In this document: one piece after another, positions 27,311 through 36,708 of the stretch
Position numbering within the stretch: the first letter of the stretch is position 1
Layout: the number at the start of each line of letters is the position of its first letter
From: Bacteroidota bacterium
Lineage (GTDB): Bacteria > Bacteroidota > Bacteroidia > Chitinophagales > Chitinophagaceae
NCBI GenBank assembly: GCA_018267515.1
Contig: JAFDYJ010000007.1
Span: forward strand, 37,382-100,192
Length of the DNA stretch: 62,811 nucleotides
Reading direction: 5' to 3'
Made by a program: the position numbers and the translations under genes
Notes under the pieces: model-generated
Databases searched by the model: none
What the model saw: the letters and a program-made list of their open reading frames with translations, nothing else
What the model was told of the DNA's origin: nothing

Positions 27311-28258
27311 TTAGTGAATCCCTTTTGAGCCCAACCATCTTTCTGCATCCAATGCAGCCATACAACCGCTGCCCGCTGCTGTCACCGCCTGGCGATATAT
27401 TTTATCCTGCACATCTCCTGCCGCAAACACACCTTCCACATTTGTCGCAGCAGTTCCGGGTACTGTTTTAATATAACCGGCTTCATCCATATTCACCCAG
27501 CCTTTGAAAATATCAGAATTAGGCTGATGTCCGATAGCAACAAAAAATCCATTCACCGGTATGGTCTGAACTTCTCCGGTTCTATTATTCTTTATCCGTA
27601 CACCTGTGACCTGCTTATCACCCAGCACTTCATCAGTATCTGTATTCCAGTAAATTTTGATATTCGGTGTATTTAAAACTCTTTCCTGCATCACTTTGCT
27701 GGCCCTCATTTGATCCCGGCGGATGAACATATGAACAGTAGTGCATAGTTTAGATAAATATAAAGCCTCCTCTGCAGCAGTATCACCGGCACCCACTATT
27801 GCCACTTCTTTTCCTCTGAAAAAAAATCCATCGCAAACTGCACAGGCACTGACACCAAAACCATTCAATCGTTTCTCACTTTCCAGTCCCAGCCATTTAG
27901 CGGAAGCTCCGGTGGCAATGATCACAGCATCCGATTCGATCATTTTATCATCGTCAATCCAAACTTTGTGTGGTGAGGTTGAAAAATCTACTTTGGTAGC
28001 GATGCCATACCGAATATCGGCACCCATACGGACTGCTTGTTTTTCAAAATCCACCATCATTTCAGGACCTTGAATTCCTTCCGGATAACCGGGATAATTT
28101 TCCACATCCGTGGTAATTGTCAACTGACCACCGGGCTGAATGCCCTGGTATAATACCGGTTTTAAATTAGCTCTTGCAGCATATATTGCTGCTGTATAGC
28201 CTGCAGGACCTGAACCAATGATCAGGCAATGTATTTTTTCACTTGCTGTTGTCGCCAT
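27311..28258 (-). CDS. trxB: Thioredoxin-disulfide reductase
   Basis: The 315-residue flavoprotein has the FAD dinucleotide fold ('IIGSGPAGYTAAIYAAR'), the redox CAVC (Cys139, Cys142) in 'VSACAVCDGFF', the NADPH-binding 'VGAGDTAAEEA' and the C-terminal FAD motif 'GVFAAGDVQD'. It reduces thioredoxin with NADPH in the cytoplasm. All functional residues are present and the length is standard. Confidence 0.97.
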   Translation of the reverse strand: MATTASEKIHCLIIGSGPAGYTAAIYAARANLKPVLYQGIQPGGQLTITTDVENYPGYPEGIQGPEMMVDFEKQAVRMGADIRYGIATKVDFSTSPHKVWIDDDKMIESDAVIIATGASAKWLGLESEKRLNGFGVSACAVCDGFFFRGKEVAIVGAGDTAAEEALYLSKLCTTVHMFIRRDQMRASKVMQERVLNTPNIKIYWNTDTDEVLGDKQVTGVRIKNNRTGEVQTIPVNGFFVAIGHQPNSDIFKGWVNMDEAGYIKTVPGTAATNVEGVFAAGDVQDKIYRQAVTAAGSGCMAALDAERWLGSKGIH

Positions 28259-28344
28259 TCTTCTTTCAATTAAAATTCCACAAAAATAAATTGATTAAAG
28301 CAATTTAAATGCTGAGATAATAATTCTTTAAAAAATCAAATTTT

Positions 28345-29232
28345 TTATTTGGGCACAATAATAGTCCGGTATTGAGCAGCATATCCACCAAAAGATCCTA
28401 ACGCATCTCCTTCAATATTACTCAGGACATGAGTAGGGGAAGAAAACGGATTTCCGGTACTGGCATAACTGTATTCCATAGTTCTCCAAAAATCAAATGT
28501 AGCTTTATCAATATTACATAGCTTTAGCGTAATGGTATCTCCTTTATTAAAATACATGAAACCTTCCGGACGACTGGCATTGCGATCTACACCACGGTCA
28601 ATCCGGATAATGTAGGTTGTACCGTCAATAACCTGGTCATCATAAACGGAAGCTAAACCAGGGTAAAAGGCTTCACTGTTTCTTTTTGTAAAATACCGGA
28701 TATAGTCTCCATATCCCGACGGGTCACTTACTTTTATCATTAGAGCTATCTTGTCTGCCCCGGCAATTTGAGGAGCCGGTTGCCAGTATAGGGAATCTAT
28801 CTTTTTAGTAGTCTTTGGAATGCCCGTTACAGCGTTATATGTTTTCCCTTCCCAATCAATACGTAAAGAATATTCAGTGTCCAATTGTCCTGTAAATGAT
28901 GTTTGCAGGCTGGATGAATCAATAGAGTAATAATAGAAAGTATCGCTGCTATTGATGGGTATTTCATATTCTTTTAGCCGGTGAGTTAATGTTCCGTTGG
29001 AAATAAAGACGGAAGCGTTATGAACAAAGCTCTTTTCTAAAACCCCGGGTGTTATTTTTGAAAAAAAATTCAAACTCTGTGAAAGATATACTAAGGGAGG
29101 CAACCCGTTTTCAATGGTGGCTTCTACCACCAGCTTAGGAGCAGTGGATTTTAATCGGAAGGTAATATCTTTCTCACAACTATAAAAACATACAACCGAA
29201 ATAATACAACCTGCTAAAAAATAATTTTTCAT
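28345..29232 (-). CDS. DUF4249 lipoprotein
   Basis: The 295-residue protein has a lipoprotein signal (FYSC, Cys19) followed by the DUF4249 beta-rich domain ('APKLVVEATIENGLPPLVYL' and 'YNAVTGIPKTTKKIDSLYW'). DUF4249 proteins normally follow a TonB-dependent receptor and are thought to be outer-membrane partners. Here the gene starts 11 nt after the RND pump stop, and no TonB receptor is in the window. It probably belongs to the efflux transcription unit. The function is unknown. Confidence 0.82.
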   Translation of the reverse strand: MKNYFLAGCIISVVCFYSCEKDITFRLKSTAPKLVVEATIENGLPPLVYLSQSLNFFSKITPGVLEKSFVHNASVFISNGTLTHRLKEYEIPINSSDTFYYYSIDSSSLQTSFTGQLDTEYSLRIDWEGKTYNAVTGIPKTTKKIDSLYWQPAPQIAGADKIALMIKVSDPSGYGDYIRYFTKRNSEAFYPGLASVYDDQVIDGTTYIIRIDRGVDRNASRPEGFMYFNKGDTITLKLCNIDKATFDFWRTMEYSYASTGNPFSSPTHVLSNIEGDALGSFGGYAAQYRTIIVPK

Positions 29233-29243
29233 ATCCGGAAATT

Positions 29244-32200
29244 CTATCCTAACCTGTTTTCAATAATCTCTCTATCAATTTCGCTTTGCTTTTTCTGTTC
29301 TTCCTCGATTTTTTTCAACTTTTTTCCGTACGATAATTTTGTTATCAGTACAAATAAGACCGGTACCACAAAGATGGCCAGCGTTGTAACTGCAAACATT
29401 CCTCCAATTACTGTCCATCCGATGGTTTTACGGCTTTCCGCTGCTGCACCGGTAGCTAAAGCTAATGGCAATACGCCAAACATAAACGCCAGCGATGTCA
29501 TTATAATTGGCCGGAACCGCAGGTGTACCGCCTGCAACGTAGCTGCTACTACATCAATCCCTCTGTCCACTCTTTGCTTGGCATATTCTACAATAAGAAT
29601 GGCATTCTTAGCTGCCAGCCCAATCAAGGTTATTAAACCGATCTGAGCATATACATTATTGGACAAGCCTGGCAAAAGCGTTAAAGTAAGAATAGAGCCA
29701 AATGCGCCGATGGGTACAGCAAATAATACTGAAAACGGAACTGCCCAACTTTCATACAATGCTGCCAGAAAGAGAAACACAAAGACAACGGAAATAAAAA
29801 ATATTTTATTTTGCTGATTTCCTGCTGCTATTTCTTCCCGGCTCATTCCTGAAAATTCATAACCATATCCCTCCGGTAAGGATGCTGCCACTTCTTTTAA
29901 TGCTTCAATAGCCTGGCCACTGCTAAATCCCTGCCTCGCCGTTCCGGTTATTTCAATAGCACGGTAAATATTATAATGTGAAATCACAGAAGGAGTTTCG
30001 ATAACCTTTGTTGTAATTAATGATCCCAGCGGAATCATATTTCCCTGGTTATTGCGAACATAAAATTTATCAATACCATTTAATGAACTTCGATAACTGG
30101 TGTCTGCCTGGGTTACCACCCTGAAATTTCTGCCATATAAATTAAAATCATTGACATAGCTGCTACCTAAAAAGGTAGATAAAGTACTGAAAACATCCGT
30201 CACCATCACCCCCAGCTTTTTTGCCTGTTCTTTATCTACATCAATCTGGTAACTCGGGGTATGCGAAGTAAAAAATGTATAGGCAGCTCCGATTTCCGGA
30301 CGTTGATTCAATTTTGCCAGGAATGCATGAGCCACATTTTCAAATTGGAAAATATCATCGGTGCTGCTGGTTTGCTGTAATTCAAATGTAAATCCTGAAG
30401 TGGTTCCCAATCCGGGTATTGAAGGAGGAGACAATACCAGTACTCTTGCTTCTTTAATATCTGAGGTGGCAGCTCTTATTTTATTGGCCACATCTTCGGC
30501 CTTCTGCCCTTTCCCTTTACGTTCATCCCATGGCTTCAACTGAATAAATAATGTTCCTGAATTAGACTTACTTGAGAAGTTAGCAATGTTCAATCCTGCA
30601 AGGCCTCCAACTACTTTAACTTCCGGAATCTGTCTTACCCTTTCTGCAATAATCTTTAATAATTCAACACTTCTCGTCGTAGAAGACGCTTGTGGCATTT
30701 CATAAGTCAGGTACAATCGTCCTTCATCCTCAGTAGGAAGAAACGCAGTAGGCTTGTTTTTAAACAGGATAAATAAACCCGCAGCCAATGCCACCATCAT
30801 CACAAGTACATAAGGTGTCCTCTTAATCCATTTATTTACCCCTTTTGTATAGCCATTTGATATGCTTCCAAATCCCCTGTTAAATAGAGCAAAGAATTTT
30901 TCAAATAAATTAGTTTTTTTCTTATCTGTATTTGAAGGTTTAAGTATTAAAGTACATAATGCAGGAGTAAGTGAAAGTGCTACAAATGCGGAGATGACTA
31001 CTGATACCGCAATGGTAATTGCAAATTGTTGATACAGCCGGCCCACAATTCCGGGAATAAATCCTACCGGCACAAAAACGGCTACCAATATCAAAGCAAT
31101 GGCAATAACAGGTCCTGAAATATCCTTCATTGCTTTTTGTGTTGCTTCCCGTGGCGACATTTTTTCAAAATCAATATTATGCTGTACTGCTTCAATCACT
31201 ACTATAGCATCATCCACTACAATCCCTATCGCCAGTGCAAAGGCAAATAAGGTAAGTGTATTAACTGTGAAACCCAATGTTTGGAACATGATAAATGTTC
31301 CAATTATTGAAACCGGGATTGCCAGCACCGGTATGATGGTAGCTCTCCAGCTTTGCAAAAACAAATAAACCACCAATACAACCAATAAAAGCGCAACTAT
31401 TAAAGTATGAACCACTTCATTGATGGATGCTTCAACCACAGACACCGACTCTGATGGAATAAGAAAATCCACATCTTTAGGAAATGATTTTTTCAATTCA
31501 TTCAGTGCATTCATAATACCCTTGTAAGTATCCAATGCATTGGCACCCGGAGCCTGGTAAATCAGGAGAAATGAAGCCGGTTTACCATTGGCAAAAGCAT
31601 TATTGCTGTAATCAAACCGCCCCAGTTCTACCCGGGCTACATCTTTTAAGTACACAATACTGCCGGAAGAGGGATTAGACCGTACAATAATATTTTTAAA
31701 CTGCTCCTCGGTATTTATACGGCTATTAGTTAGCACACTATATTCAAAAGCCTGTTCACCGGGTTGAGGATTACCCCCCACAGTTCCTGCTGCCACCTGT
31801 ATATTCTGTTCCTGTAAAGCTGCATTTACTTCCGCAGGTGTCATTTTCAAAGCAGCCAGTTTTTCCGGATTTAACCAGATACGCATACCAAAATCATCCC
31901 CTCTTGCCATTACATCACCGACACCTTTTACACGGAGCAAAGCATCTTTAACGTATATGTTTACGTAGTTGCCGATAAACTTTCTGTCGTGAGTGCCGTT
32001 AGGTGAATAAAATGCCAACACCATCATCATACTCGGATTCCGTTTCCGGACGGTAAGACCTAAACGTTTGACAGCATCCGGCAAAGTTGGCTCGGCTACA
32101 CTTACCCTGTTTTGAACATCCAGTGTCGCAATGTCAATATTGGTGCCTACTTCAAAATTTACAGTAATACTGCTTTGGCCACTACTGGTACTGTTGCTCG

Positions 32201-32438
32201 TCATGAAAGTCATTCCAGGTGTTCCGTTTACCTGGGTTTCGATGGCAGTTGTGGTAGTTTGTTCCACCGTTTGCGCATCCGCCCCTACAAACATTCCTGA
32301 AATAGAAACCGTAGGCGGAGAAATTTCCGGGAACTGTGCCACCGGGAGACTGATCAGTGAAATTATTCCGACCAGTACAATGACAATTGAAATCACCATT
32401 GCTGTCACCGGCCGTTTTATAAAAGTTTCTGCTATCAT
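29244..32438 (-). CDS. RND (HAE1/AcrB-type) efflux pump permease
   Basis: The 1064-residue inner-membrane transporter has the RND layout: a helix at the N-terminus, two large periplasmic loops and two blocks of membrane helices. The proton-relay Asp pair is in 'AIGIVVDDAIVVIE' (about residues 405-420). 'GVLPLALATGAAAESRKTIG' marks the last helices. It takes substrates from the periplasm or inner leaflet and uses the proton gradient. It is preceded by its adaptor (61 nt) and TolC-type channel, so the complex is complete. No local regulator gene is seen. Confidence 0.95.
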   Translation of the reverse strand: MIAETFIKRPVTAMVISIVIVLVGIISLISLPVAQFPEISPPTVSISGMFVGADAQTVEQTTTTAIETQVNGTPGMTFMTSNSTSSGQSSITVNFEVGTNIDIATLDVQNRVSVAEPTLPDAVKRLGLTVRKRNPSMMMVLAFYSPNGTHDRKFIGNYVNIYVKDALLRVKGVGDVMARGDDFGMRIWLNPEKLAALKMTPAEVNAALQEQNIQVAAGTVGGNPQPGEQAFEYSVLTNSRINTEEQFKNIIVRSNPSSGSIVYLKDVARVELGRFDYSNNAFANGKPASFLLIYQAPGANALDTYKGIMNALNELKKSFPKDVDFLIPSESVSVVEASINEVVHTLIVALLLVVLVVYLFLQSWRATIIPVLAIPVSIIGTFIMFQTLGFTVNTLTLFAFALAIGIVVDDAIVVIEAVQHNIDFEKMSPREATQKAMKDISGPVIAIALILVAVFVPVGFIPGIVGRLYQQFAITIAVSVVISAFVALSLTPALCTLILKPSNTDKKKTNLFEKFFALFNRGFGSISNGYTKGVNKWIKRTPYVLVMMVALAAGLFILFKNKPTAFLPTEDEGRLYLTYEMPQASSTTRSVELLKIIAERVRQIPEVKVVGGLAGLNIANFSSKSNSGTLFIQLKPWDERKGKGQKAEDVANKIRAATSDIKEARVLVLSPPSIPGLGTTSGFTFELQQTSSTDDIFQFENVAHAFLAKLNQRPEIGAAYTFFTSHTPSYQIDVDKEQAKKLGVMVTDVFSTLSTFLGSSYVNDFNLYGRNFRVVTQADTSYRSSLNGIDKFYVRNNQGNMIPLGSLITTKVIETPSVISHYNIYRAIEITGTARQGFSSGQAIEALKEVAASLPEGYGYEFSGMSREEIAAGNQQNKIFFISVVFVFLFLAALYESWAVPFSVLFAVPIGAFGSILTLTLLPGLSNNVYAQIGLITLIGLAAKNAILIVEYAKQRVDRGIDVVAATLQAVHLRFRPIIMTSLAFMFGVLPLALATGAAAESRKTIGWTVIGGMFAVTTLAIFVVPVLFVLITKLSYGKKLKKIEEEQKKQSEIDREIIENRLG

Positions 32439-32499
32439 AATTTCATTACGTAAATCATTTTTTTCAACTTAAATCAAAATCTTTTTTTTGACACTGCAT

Positions 32500-33621
32500 T
32501 TAATGGGAATTATTATTTGATTTCGATATAGAAATCAGCGAACCTTCTTTTAAATTCTGGACACCCTGCACTGCAATGACATCACCTTTTTGTAACCCGT
32601 CTTTAATTAACACATCTCCACCCACCTGGCGACCCAATACCACTTTTCGTTGTGTCACTTTACTACTATCACCTAAAACATATACGAAATATTCACCCAA
32701 CAGTTCAGTAACCGATTTATATGGAATCGCAACCTGCATTTCGGATGGATTATTCAAAACCCGAACTGTAGTGCTCATCCCTGATTTAAGAACACTCTTA
32801 TCATTTGGAAAAACTAATCTTGTCTTAATAGTTCCGGTTTGTGGATCAACGGCACGGTCTAATAAACTGATATGACCGGATTGCGGATACAATTCTCCGC
32901 CAAACGCAATTGTAAAAGTGGAATCATTTCCTTTTAATCCTTCTTTCATCATTTTTGAAAAGCGGTAAATTTCTCCTTGATCCACTGCAAAATCAACTGC
33001 CATTGGATTATCTGTTGATACGGTATTTAGTACAGTTTGTCCTGCCACTACAGAAGTGCCAACACGAACTTGCGATATACCTATAGTACCCGAGAAAGGA
33101 GCATTTATTAAAGAAAATCCAAGAGTTGTTTTTACAGCATCAACATTGGCTTGTGCTGCAGACACTTGTTTTTTGGCAACCTGCAAAGCCGCCTCTGCAT
33201 AATCCACCTGTTGTTTTGCAATCGCATCATGCTTTTCCAATTCATGATAACGGTCGGCATCCTTTTGTGCTTTATCCAGGTTTGACTGCTGAACTTGTAA
33301 ATTAGCAACAGCCTGCTGGTAATTGGCATTATACAGGTTTTGATCAATAGAATATAATTTCTGCCCTTTTACAACTTTCTGACCGTCCTTAAAATAAATA
33401 TGAGTAATGTAACCTGTCACCTGCGGTCGCAATTCAATTTGATCCAAGGCTACCAAAGTACCCGGGTATTCATCATGATAAGTAATATGGGAATCCCAGA
33501 CTGTATCCACGGTTATTGCCACAGCCGGCGGTGGACCCTGTGTTTGTTGTTTTTCTTTGCAGGCAATGACTAATACCGGCAAAACAAACAAAAAAGATCT
33601 TTTAATAGTTTGAAATATCAT
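32500..33621 (-). CDS. RND efflux periplasmic adaptor (MFP)
   Basis: The 373-residue membrane-fusion protein has a lipoprotein-like signal (LVIAC), the biotinyl-lipoyl domain ('LRPQVTGYITHIYFKDGQKV'), a long alpha-hairpin ('QQAVANLQVQQSNLDKAQKD', about 90-160) and beta-barrel and membrane-proximal domains ('LKSGMSTTVRVL'). It bridges the RND pump and TolC channel in the periplasm. It lies between the TolC gene (28 nt upstream) and the pump gene. Confidence 0.95.
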   Translation of the reverse strand: MIFQTIKRSFLFVLPVLVIACKEKQQTQGPPPAVAITVDTVWDSHITYHDEYPGTLVALDQIELRPQVTGYITHIYFKDGQKVVKGQKLYSIDQNLYNANYQQAVANLQVQQSNLDKAQKDADRYHELEKHDAIAKQQVDYAEAALQVAKKQVSAAQANVDAVKTTLGFSLINAPFSGTIGISQVRVGTSVVAGQTVLNTVSTDNPMAVDFAVDQGEIYRFSKMMKEGLKGNDSTFTIAFGGELYPQSGHISLLDRAVDPQTGTIKTRLVFPNDKSVLKSGMSTTVRVLNNPSEMQVAIPYKSVTELLGEYFVYVLGDSSKVTQRKVVLGRQVGGDVLIKDGLQKGDVIAVQGVQNLKEGSLISISKSNNNSH

Positions 33622-33649
33622 AGTTATTAATCTTTGAAATCATTTTTAA

Positions 33650-35005
33650 TTAATACTTAATAAGACCTTCGCTCTTTTGCACATCAATTTTACTGCTGAT
33701 GACCTGGTACAATGAATTAAAATAATTAATTTGAGCTGTACGCAAATCGGTTTCTGCAGAAATTACATTCAGATACGCTTTTACACCTGAGCGATACTGT
33801 AGTTGGATGATGTCATACACCTCCTGCGCCAGCTTTACGTTTGCCTTCATTGTAAAATAGTCAGTAAGATTTGCCTTATAACTTGCCAGGGCTATACTAT
33901 ACTCAGAGTGCACCTGGCTTTTAAGATTTTCTATGTCAAGTTGGGTACGTTTGAGCTGCCATTCCGCTCCACGGATATTATATTTTCTCTTATTCCCCTG
34001 GAAAATTGGAAATGCCAGTGTTAAACCTGCATACGAATTGGGAAACGACTGGCTGTATAATTTATCAAAACTGTTATTAAGATAATTGAGATTATAAGCA
34101 CCGTTTGCAGAGAGAGACGGTATAAAACTCCATTTGTTATACCTGACATTGGCTTCCTGTAACCGGATCTGAGTTTCAAGAATTTTATATTCAATTCTCT
34201 TTTTATAATCAACAGCTGATGTAGTATCCAACAAAATTTCATTTTCCAGGGCAATGCTATCCGCTTCAATATTCAGAGTTTCATTCACCGGATAATTAAT
34301 CATTGCTTTCAATAATTCCGTTTTTGCTTTCAACATTTCTTCAGTCGTTTTTTGAGCAGCTACTGAATTATTCAGGGCAATGGTGGCTCTTTGATAATCG
34401 GTTTTATCAACAATGCCGGCATCGTATTGTGCCCGGGCATCTGCCAGGCTTCTTTGTAAGCGTAATATTGTTTCATTTGCTACTTTAATCTGTTGCCGGG
34501 TGGCCAATACATCATAAAATGCTTTTGACACATTTGCAACCAGTGAAATTTTACTGTTCTCAGTTTGTTGCGATGCTTGCTGCCGGATGTAATTCTTAGT
34601 CTGGCTTGCCAATAATATATCCCGGTTGATTAAATTTTGAGAAGCTGTCAATTGAAAAGCTGATGTATTATTAACCCCCAATCGTACCGGGTTGCCGCCG
34701 ATAATACTCGTCTGTACCTGGAAGTTATGCTGAAAAAGATAGTTTAAATTAACCTGGGGATACCAATCAGCTAATTTGGATTTTATTTGTAATTCGGTGA
34801 TGGCTTCATCCATCAATGCCTGTTGTATAACCGGCTGTCTTTTTAATGCGTACTGAATTATATTCGATAAAGAAGCTTCTTTTAATATACTGTCAGAAAT
34901 ACCTTGTGAAAAAACCGGAAAATGGCATTCAAAAAGAAATCCAATAATGATGAAACCTCTTCCCAGTATTTTCCTGACAACTTTTTTCTCAAAAAAATTT
35001 CTCAT
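33650..35005 (-). CDS. TolC-family outer membrane efflux protein
   Basis: The 451-residue protein has an N-terminal signal segment and two OEP repeats typical of TolC proteins, with heptad-rich helices ('VSKAFYDVLATRQQIKVANE' and 'VKLAQEVYDIIQLQYRSGVK'). It forms the outer-membrane channel and periplasmic tunnel of the efflux system. It is the first gene of the TolC-MFP-RND-DUF4249 order. The promoter probably lies in the 35006-35160 gap; TAATTTTG is present on the minus strand there without a well-spaced -33. Confidence 0.93.
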   Translation of the reverse strand: MRNFFEKKVVRKILGRGFIIIGFLFECHFPVFSQGISDSILKEASLSNIIQYALKRQPVIQQALMDEAITELQIKSKLADWYPQVNLNYLFQHNFQVQTSIIGGNPVRLGVNNTSAFQLTASQNLINRDILLASQTKNYIRQQASQQTENSKISLVANVSKAFYDVLATRQQIKVANETILRLQRSLADARAQYDAGIVDKTDYQRATIALNNSVAAQKTTEEMLKAKTELLKAMINYPVNETLNIEADSIALENEILLDTTSAVDYKKRIEYKILETQIRLQEANVRYNKWSFIPSLSANGAYNLNYLNNSFDKLYSQSFPNSYAGLTLAFPIFQGNKRKYNIRGAEWQLKRTQLDIENLKSQVHSEYSIALASYKANLTDYFTMKANVKLAQEVYDIIQLQYRSGVKAYLNVISAETDLRTAQINYFNSLYQVISSKIDVQKSEGLIKY

Positions 35006-35162
35006 AGCTCTTGATAAAAGTTAAACCTAGATCTTCCGGATGAATTCCATTCAATATCCAAATCAAAAATCAGTCTTTTTGGAACATTCAAAAATTAAAT
35101 TGCAAAATTAAAGGATTGGTGGTTCAATTTTTCCCGTAAGCAAAATTCGTAATACGAGTACC

Positions 35163-35201
35163 AAAAAATAAACAGCTCCGTAATTTATTTACGGAGCTGT
35201 T
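35163..35201 (-). terminator. Rho-independent terminator of rpoD
   Basis: A 13-bp perfect hairpin (35171-35183 with 35189-35201, 5-nt loop, core CAGCTCCGTAA) is followed on the minus strand by TTTATTTTTT. It begins about 50 nt after the rpoD stop and separates it from the efflux operon. Confidence 0.85.
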
Positions 35202-35250
35202 TTAATTGTTTGTCAAATCATCCTCTTTTTTCAAAGAGGAGTTTAAACTA

Positions 35251-36108
35251 TTAACCCAAATATGCTTTTAAGGAATTGCTGTAGCGGGCTTTTTGTAAAC
35301 GCTTAATTGCCCTTTCTTTGATCTGCCGGATGCGTTCTTTGGTCAGGTCATATTTCTGACCAATTTGTTCAATGGTAACACCATTTTCACCATCCAGTCC
35401 GAAATAGGCATTCACGATTTCAGCCTCCCTGGGAGAAAGCGATTTTAACACCCTGCGGATTTCATTTCTCAAAGAATCCTTCATCACATCATCATCCGTA
35501 TCATCACCCCCTTCCAGTAAGTCACCCATAGCTACGTCTTCTGCTTCATGTACCGGGGCATCCAGGGATGTATGACGGGTATTACTCTGAAAAATGTTAT
35601 TGATTTCCGTTTCACTCATCTCCAGCAACTCTGCTAACTCTTCAGTAGATGGCTCCCTCTCATACTCCTGTTCAAAAGCCATATAAGCTTTGTTTGCCTT
35701 GTTGTAAGTGCCAATTTTATTTTGAGGCAGCCGGACTAACCTGCCCTGTTCTGCCAACGCCTGCAGGATGGACTGGCGAATCCACCATACAGCGTATGAA
35801 ATGAATTTGAAACCCTTGGTTTCATCGAAGCGTTGTGCCGCTTTTATCAAACCGAGGTTGCCCTCGTTGATCAGGTCGCTAAGAGATAAACCCTGATGCT
35901 GGTATTGCTTAGCAACAGATACCACGAACCTTAGATTGGCTTGTACTAATTTGTCCAATGCCCGCTGATCCCCCATTTTGATACGCTGAGCCAGCGTAGT
36001 CTCCTCTTCAGGAGTAATCATTGAGATTTTGGAGATTTCCTGCAAATATTTCTCAACTGCCTGCGAATCTCTGTTCGTAATCTGGGTGGCAATTTTAAGC
36101 TGCCGCAT
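35251..36108 (-). CDS. rpoD: Primary RNA polymerase sigma factor (short Bacteroidota type)
   Basis: The 285-residue sigma-70 protein lacks the long region 1.1 and non-conserved insert, as in other Bacteroidota. Region 1.2/2.1 starts with 'QAVEKYLQEISKISMITPEE', region 2.4 reads 'GFKFISYAVWWIRQSILQAL' and region 4.2 is 'TIEQIGQKYDLTKERIRQIKERA'. It directs polymerase to TTG/TAnnTTTG promoters, several of which are proposed in this window. It stands alone behind a long 5' gap. Confidence 0.96.
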   Translation of the reverse strand: MRQLKIATQITNRDSQAVEKYLQEISKISMITPEEETTLAQRIKMGDQRALDKLVQANLRFVVSVAKQYQHQGLSLSDLINEGNLGLIKAAQRFDETKGFKFISYAVWWIRQSILQALAEQGRLVRLPQNKIGTYNKANKAYMAFEQEYEREPSTEELAELLEMSETEINNIFQSNTRHTSLDAPVHEAEDVAMGDLLEGGDDTDDDVMKDSLRNEIRRVLKSLSPREAEIVNAYFGLDGENGVTIEQIGQKYDLTKERIRQIKERAIKRLQKARYSNSLKAYLG

Positions 36109-36663
36109 AAATTGTATTGTTTAATTACCAACGAATAAATACCAGTCTTTGTTTGCAGAAAGTTGCAAATGGATAGTTAATTGCTAAAAGTATTAATTTA
36201 CCGTCCTCGACCGTCTGCAAAAATACTATTCAAAATCGTAAAATCATAGTGATTGGACGTAAAAATTACACACAGCTTTTTCGCATCTATCCACGCCAGT
36301 AAAAAAATCCTGCAAAACCCACGACTGACGGAGGTTCCAGAGAATCAATAATTACGCCAAATTCTTTTAATCACAAATCCTACTATCTCTAAAATCAACT
36401 TTTTAATTGAGAATTAATTTAAATGCTTCGTTGTGTTTATTATGTACGAATGCTCATTAATCTTCCCCGTTTTCTGATTTTATTCTCAAAAAAAAATGAG
36501 CCTTTAGAATTCATCACACCTCATTATAAAAAATCCGGTTTCATTCTTTTCAGAAGATCCTGATTTATTTAAGATTCACCTTTTATGACAAGAAAAAAAA
36601 GTAGAAATTGAATTTCATACTTATAATGCTTAACTAACAGGAATAATCAGCAGAAATGCGGAT
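36109..36663. other. Long intergenic region upstream of rpoD, no gene seen
   Basis: This AT-rich stretch separates the threonine dehydrogenase terminator from rpoD. I find no tRNA and no convincing frame; the best is a 46-codon run at 36423-36563 (+) with no support. It presumably holds the rpoD promoter: TATTTTTG on the minus strand near 36222-36229 fits the -7 consensus but lacks a -33. A weak hairpin (AATGAG/CTCATT, 36495-36525) is followed by T's on the minus strand. Confidence 0.5.
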
Positions 36664-36666
36664 GAG

Positions 36667-36700
36667 AAAAATGAAACAAACAATATATTGTTATTTCATT
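36667..36700 (-). terminator. Probable terminator of threonine dehydrogenase
   Basis: On the minus strand AATGAAA (36694-36700) pairs with TTTCATT (36670-36676) around an inner self-complementary AACAATATATTGTT, then T's follow. It begins 9 nt after the stop codon. The hairpin is AT-rich. Confidence 0.55.
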
Positions 36701-36708
36701 GGATGATA

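Noticed and set aside
36423..36563. 46-codon plus-strand frame in the rpoD leader region
   Set aside because: The sequence is AT-rich and compositionally like its flanks, and no regulatory site precedes it.
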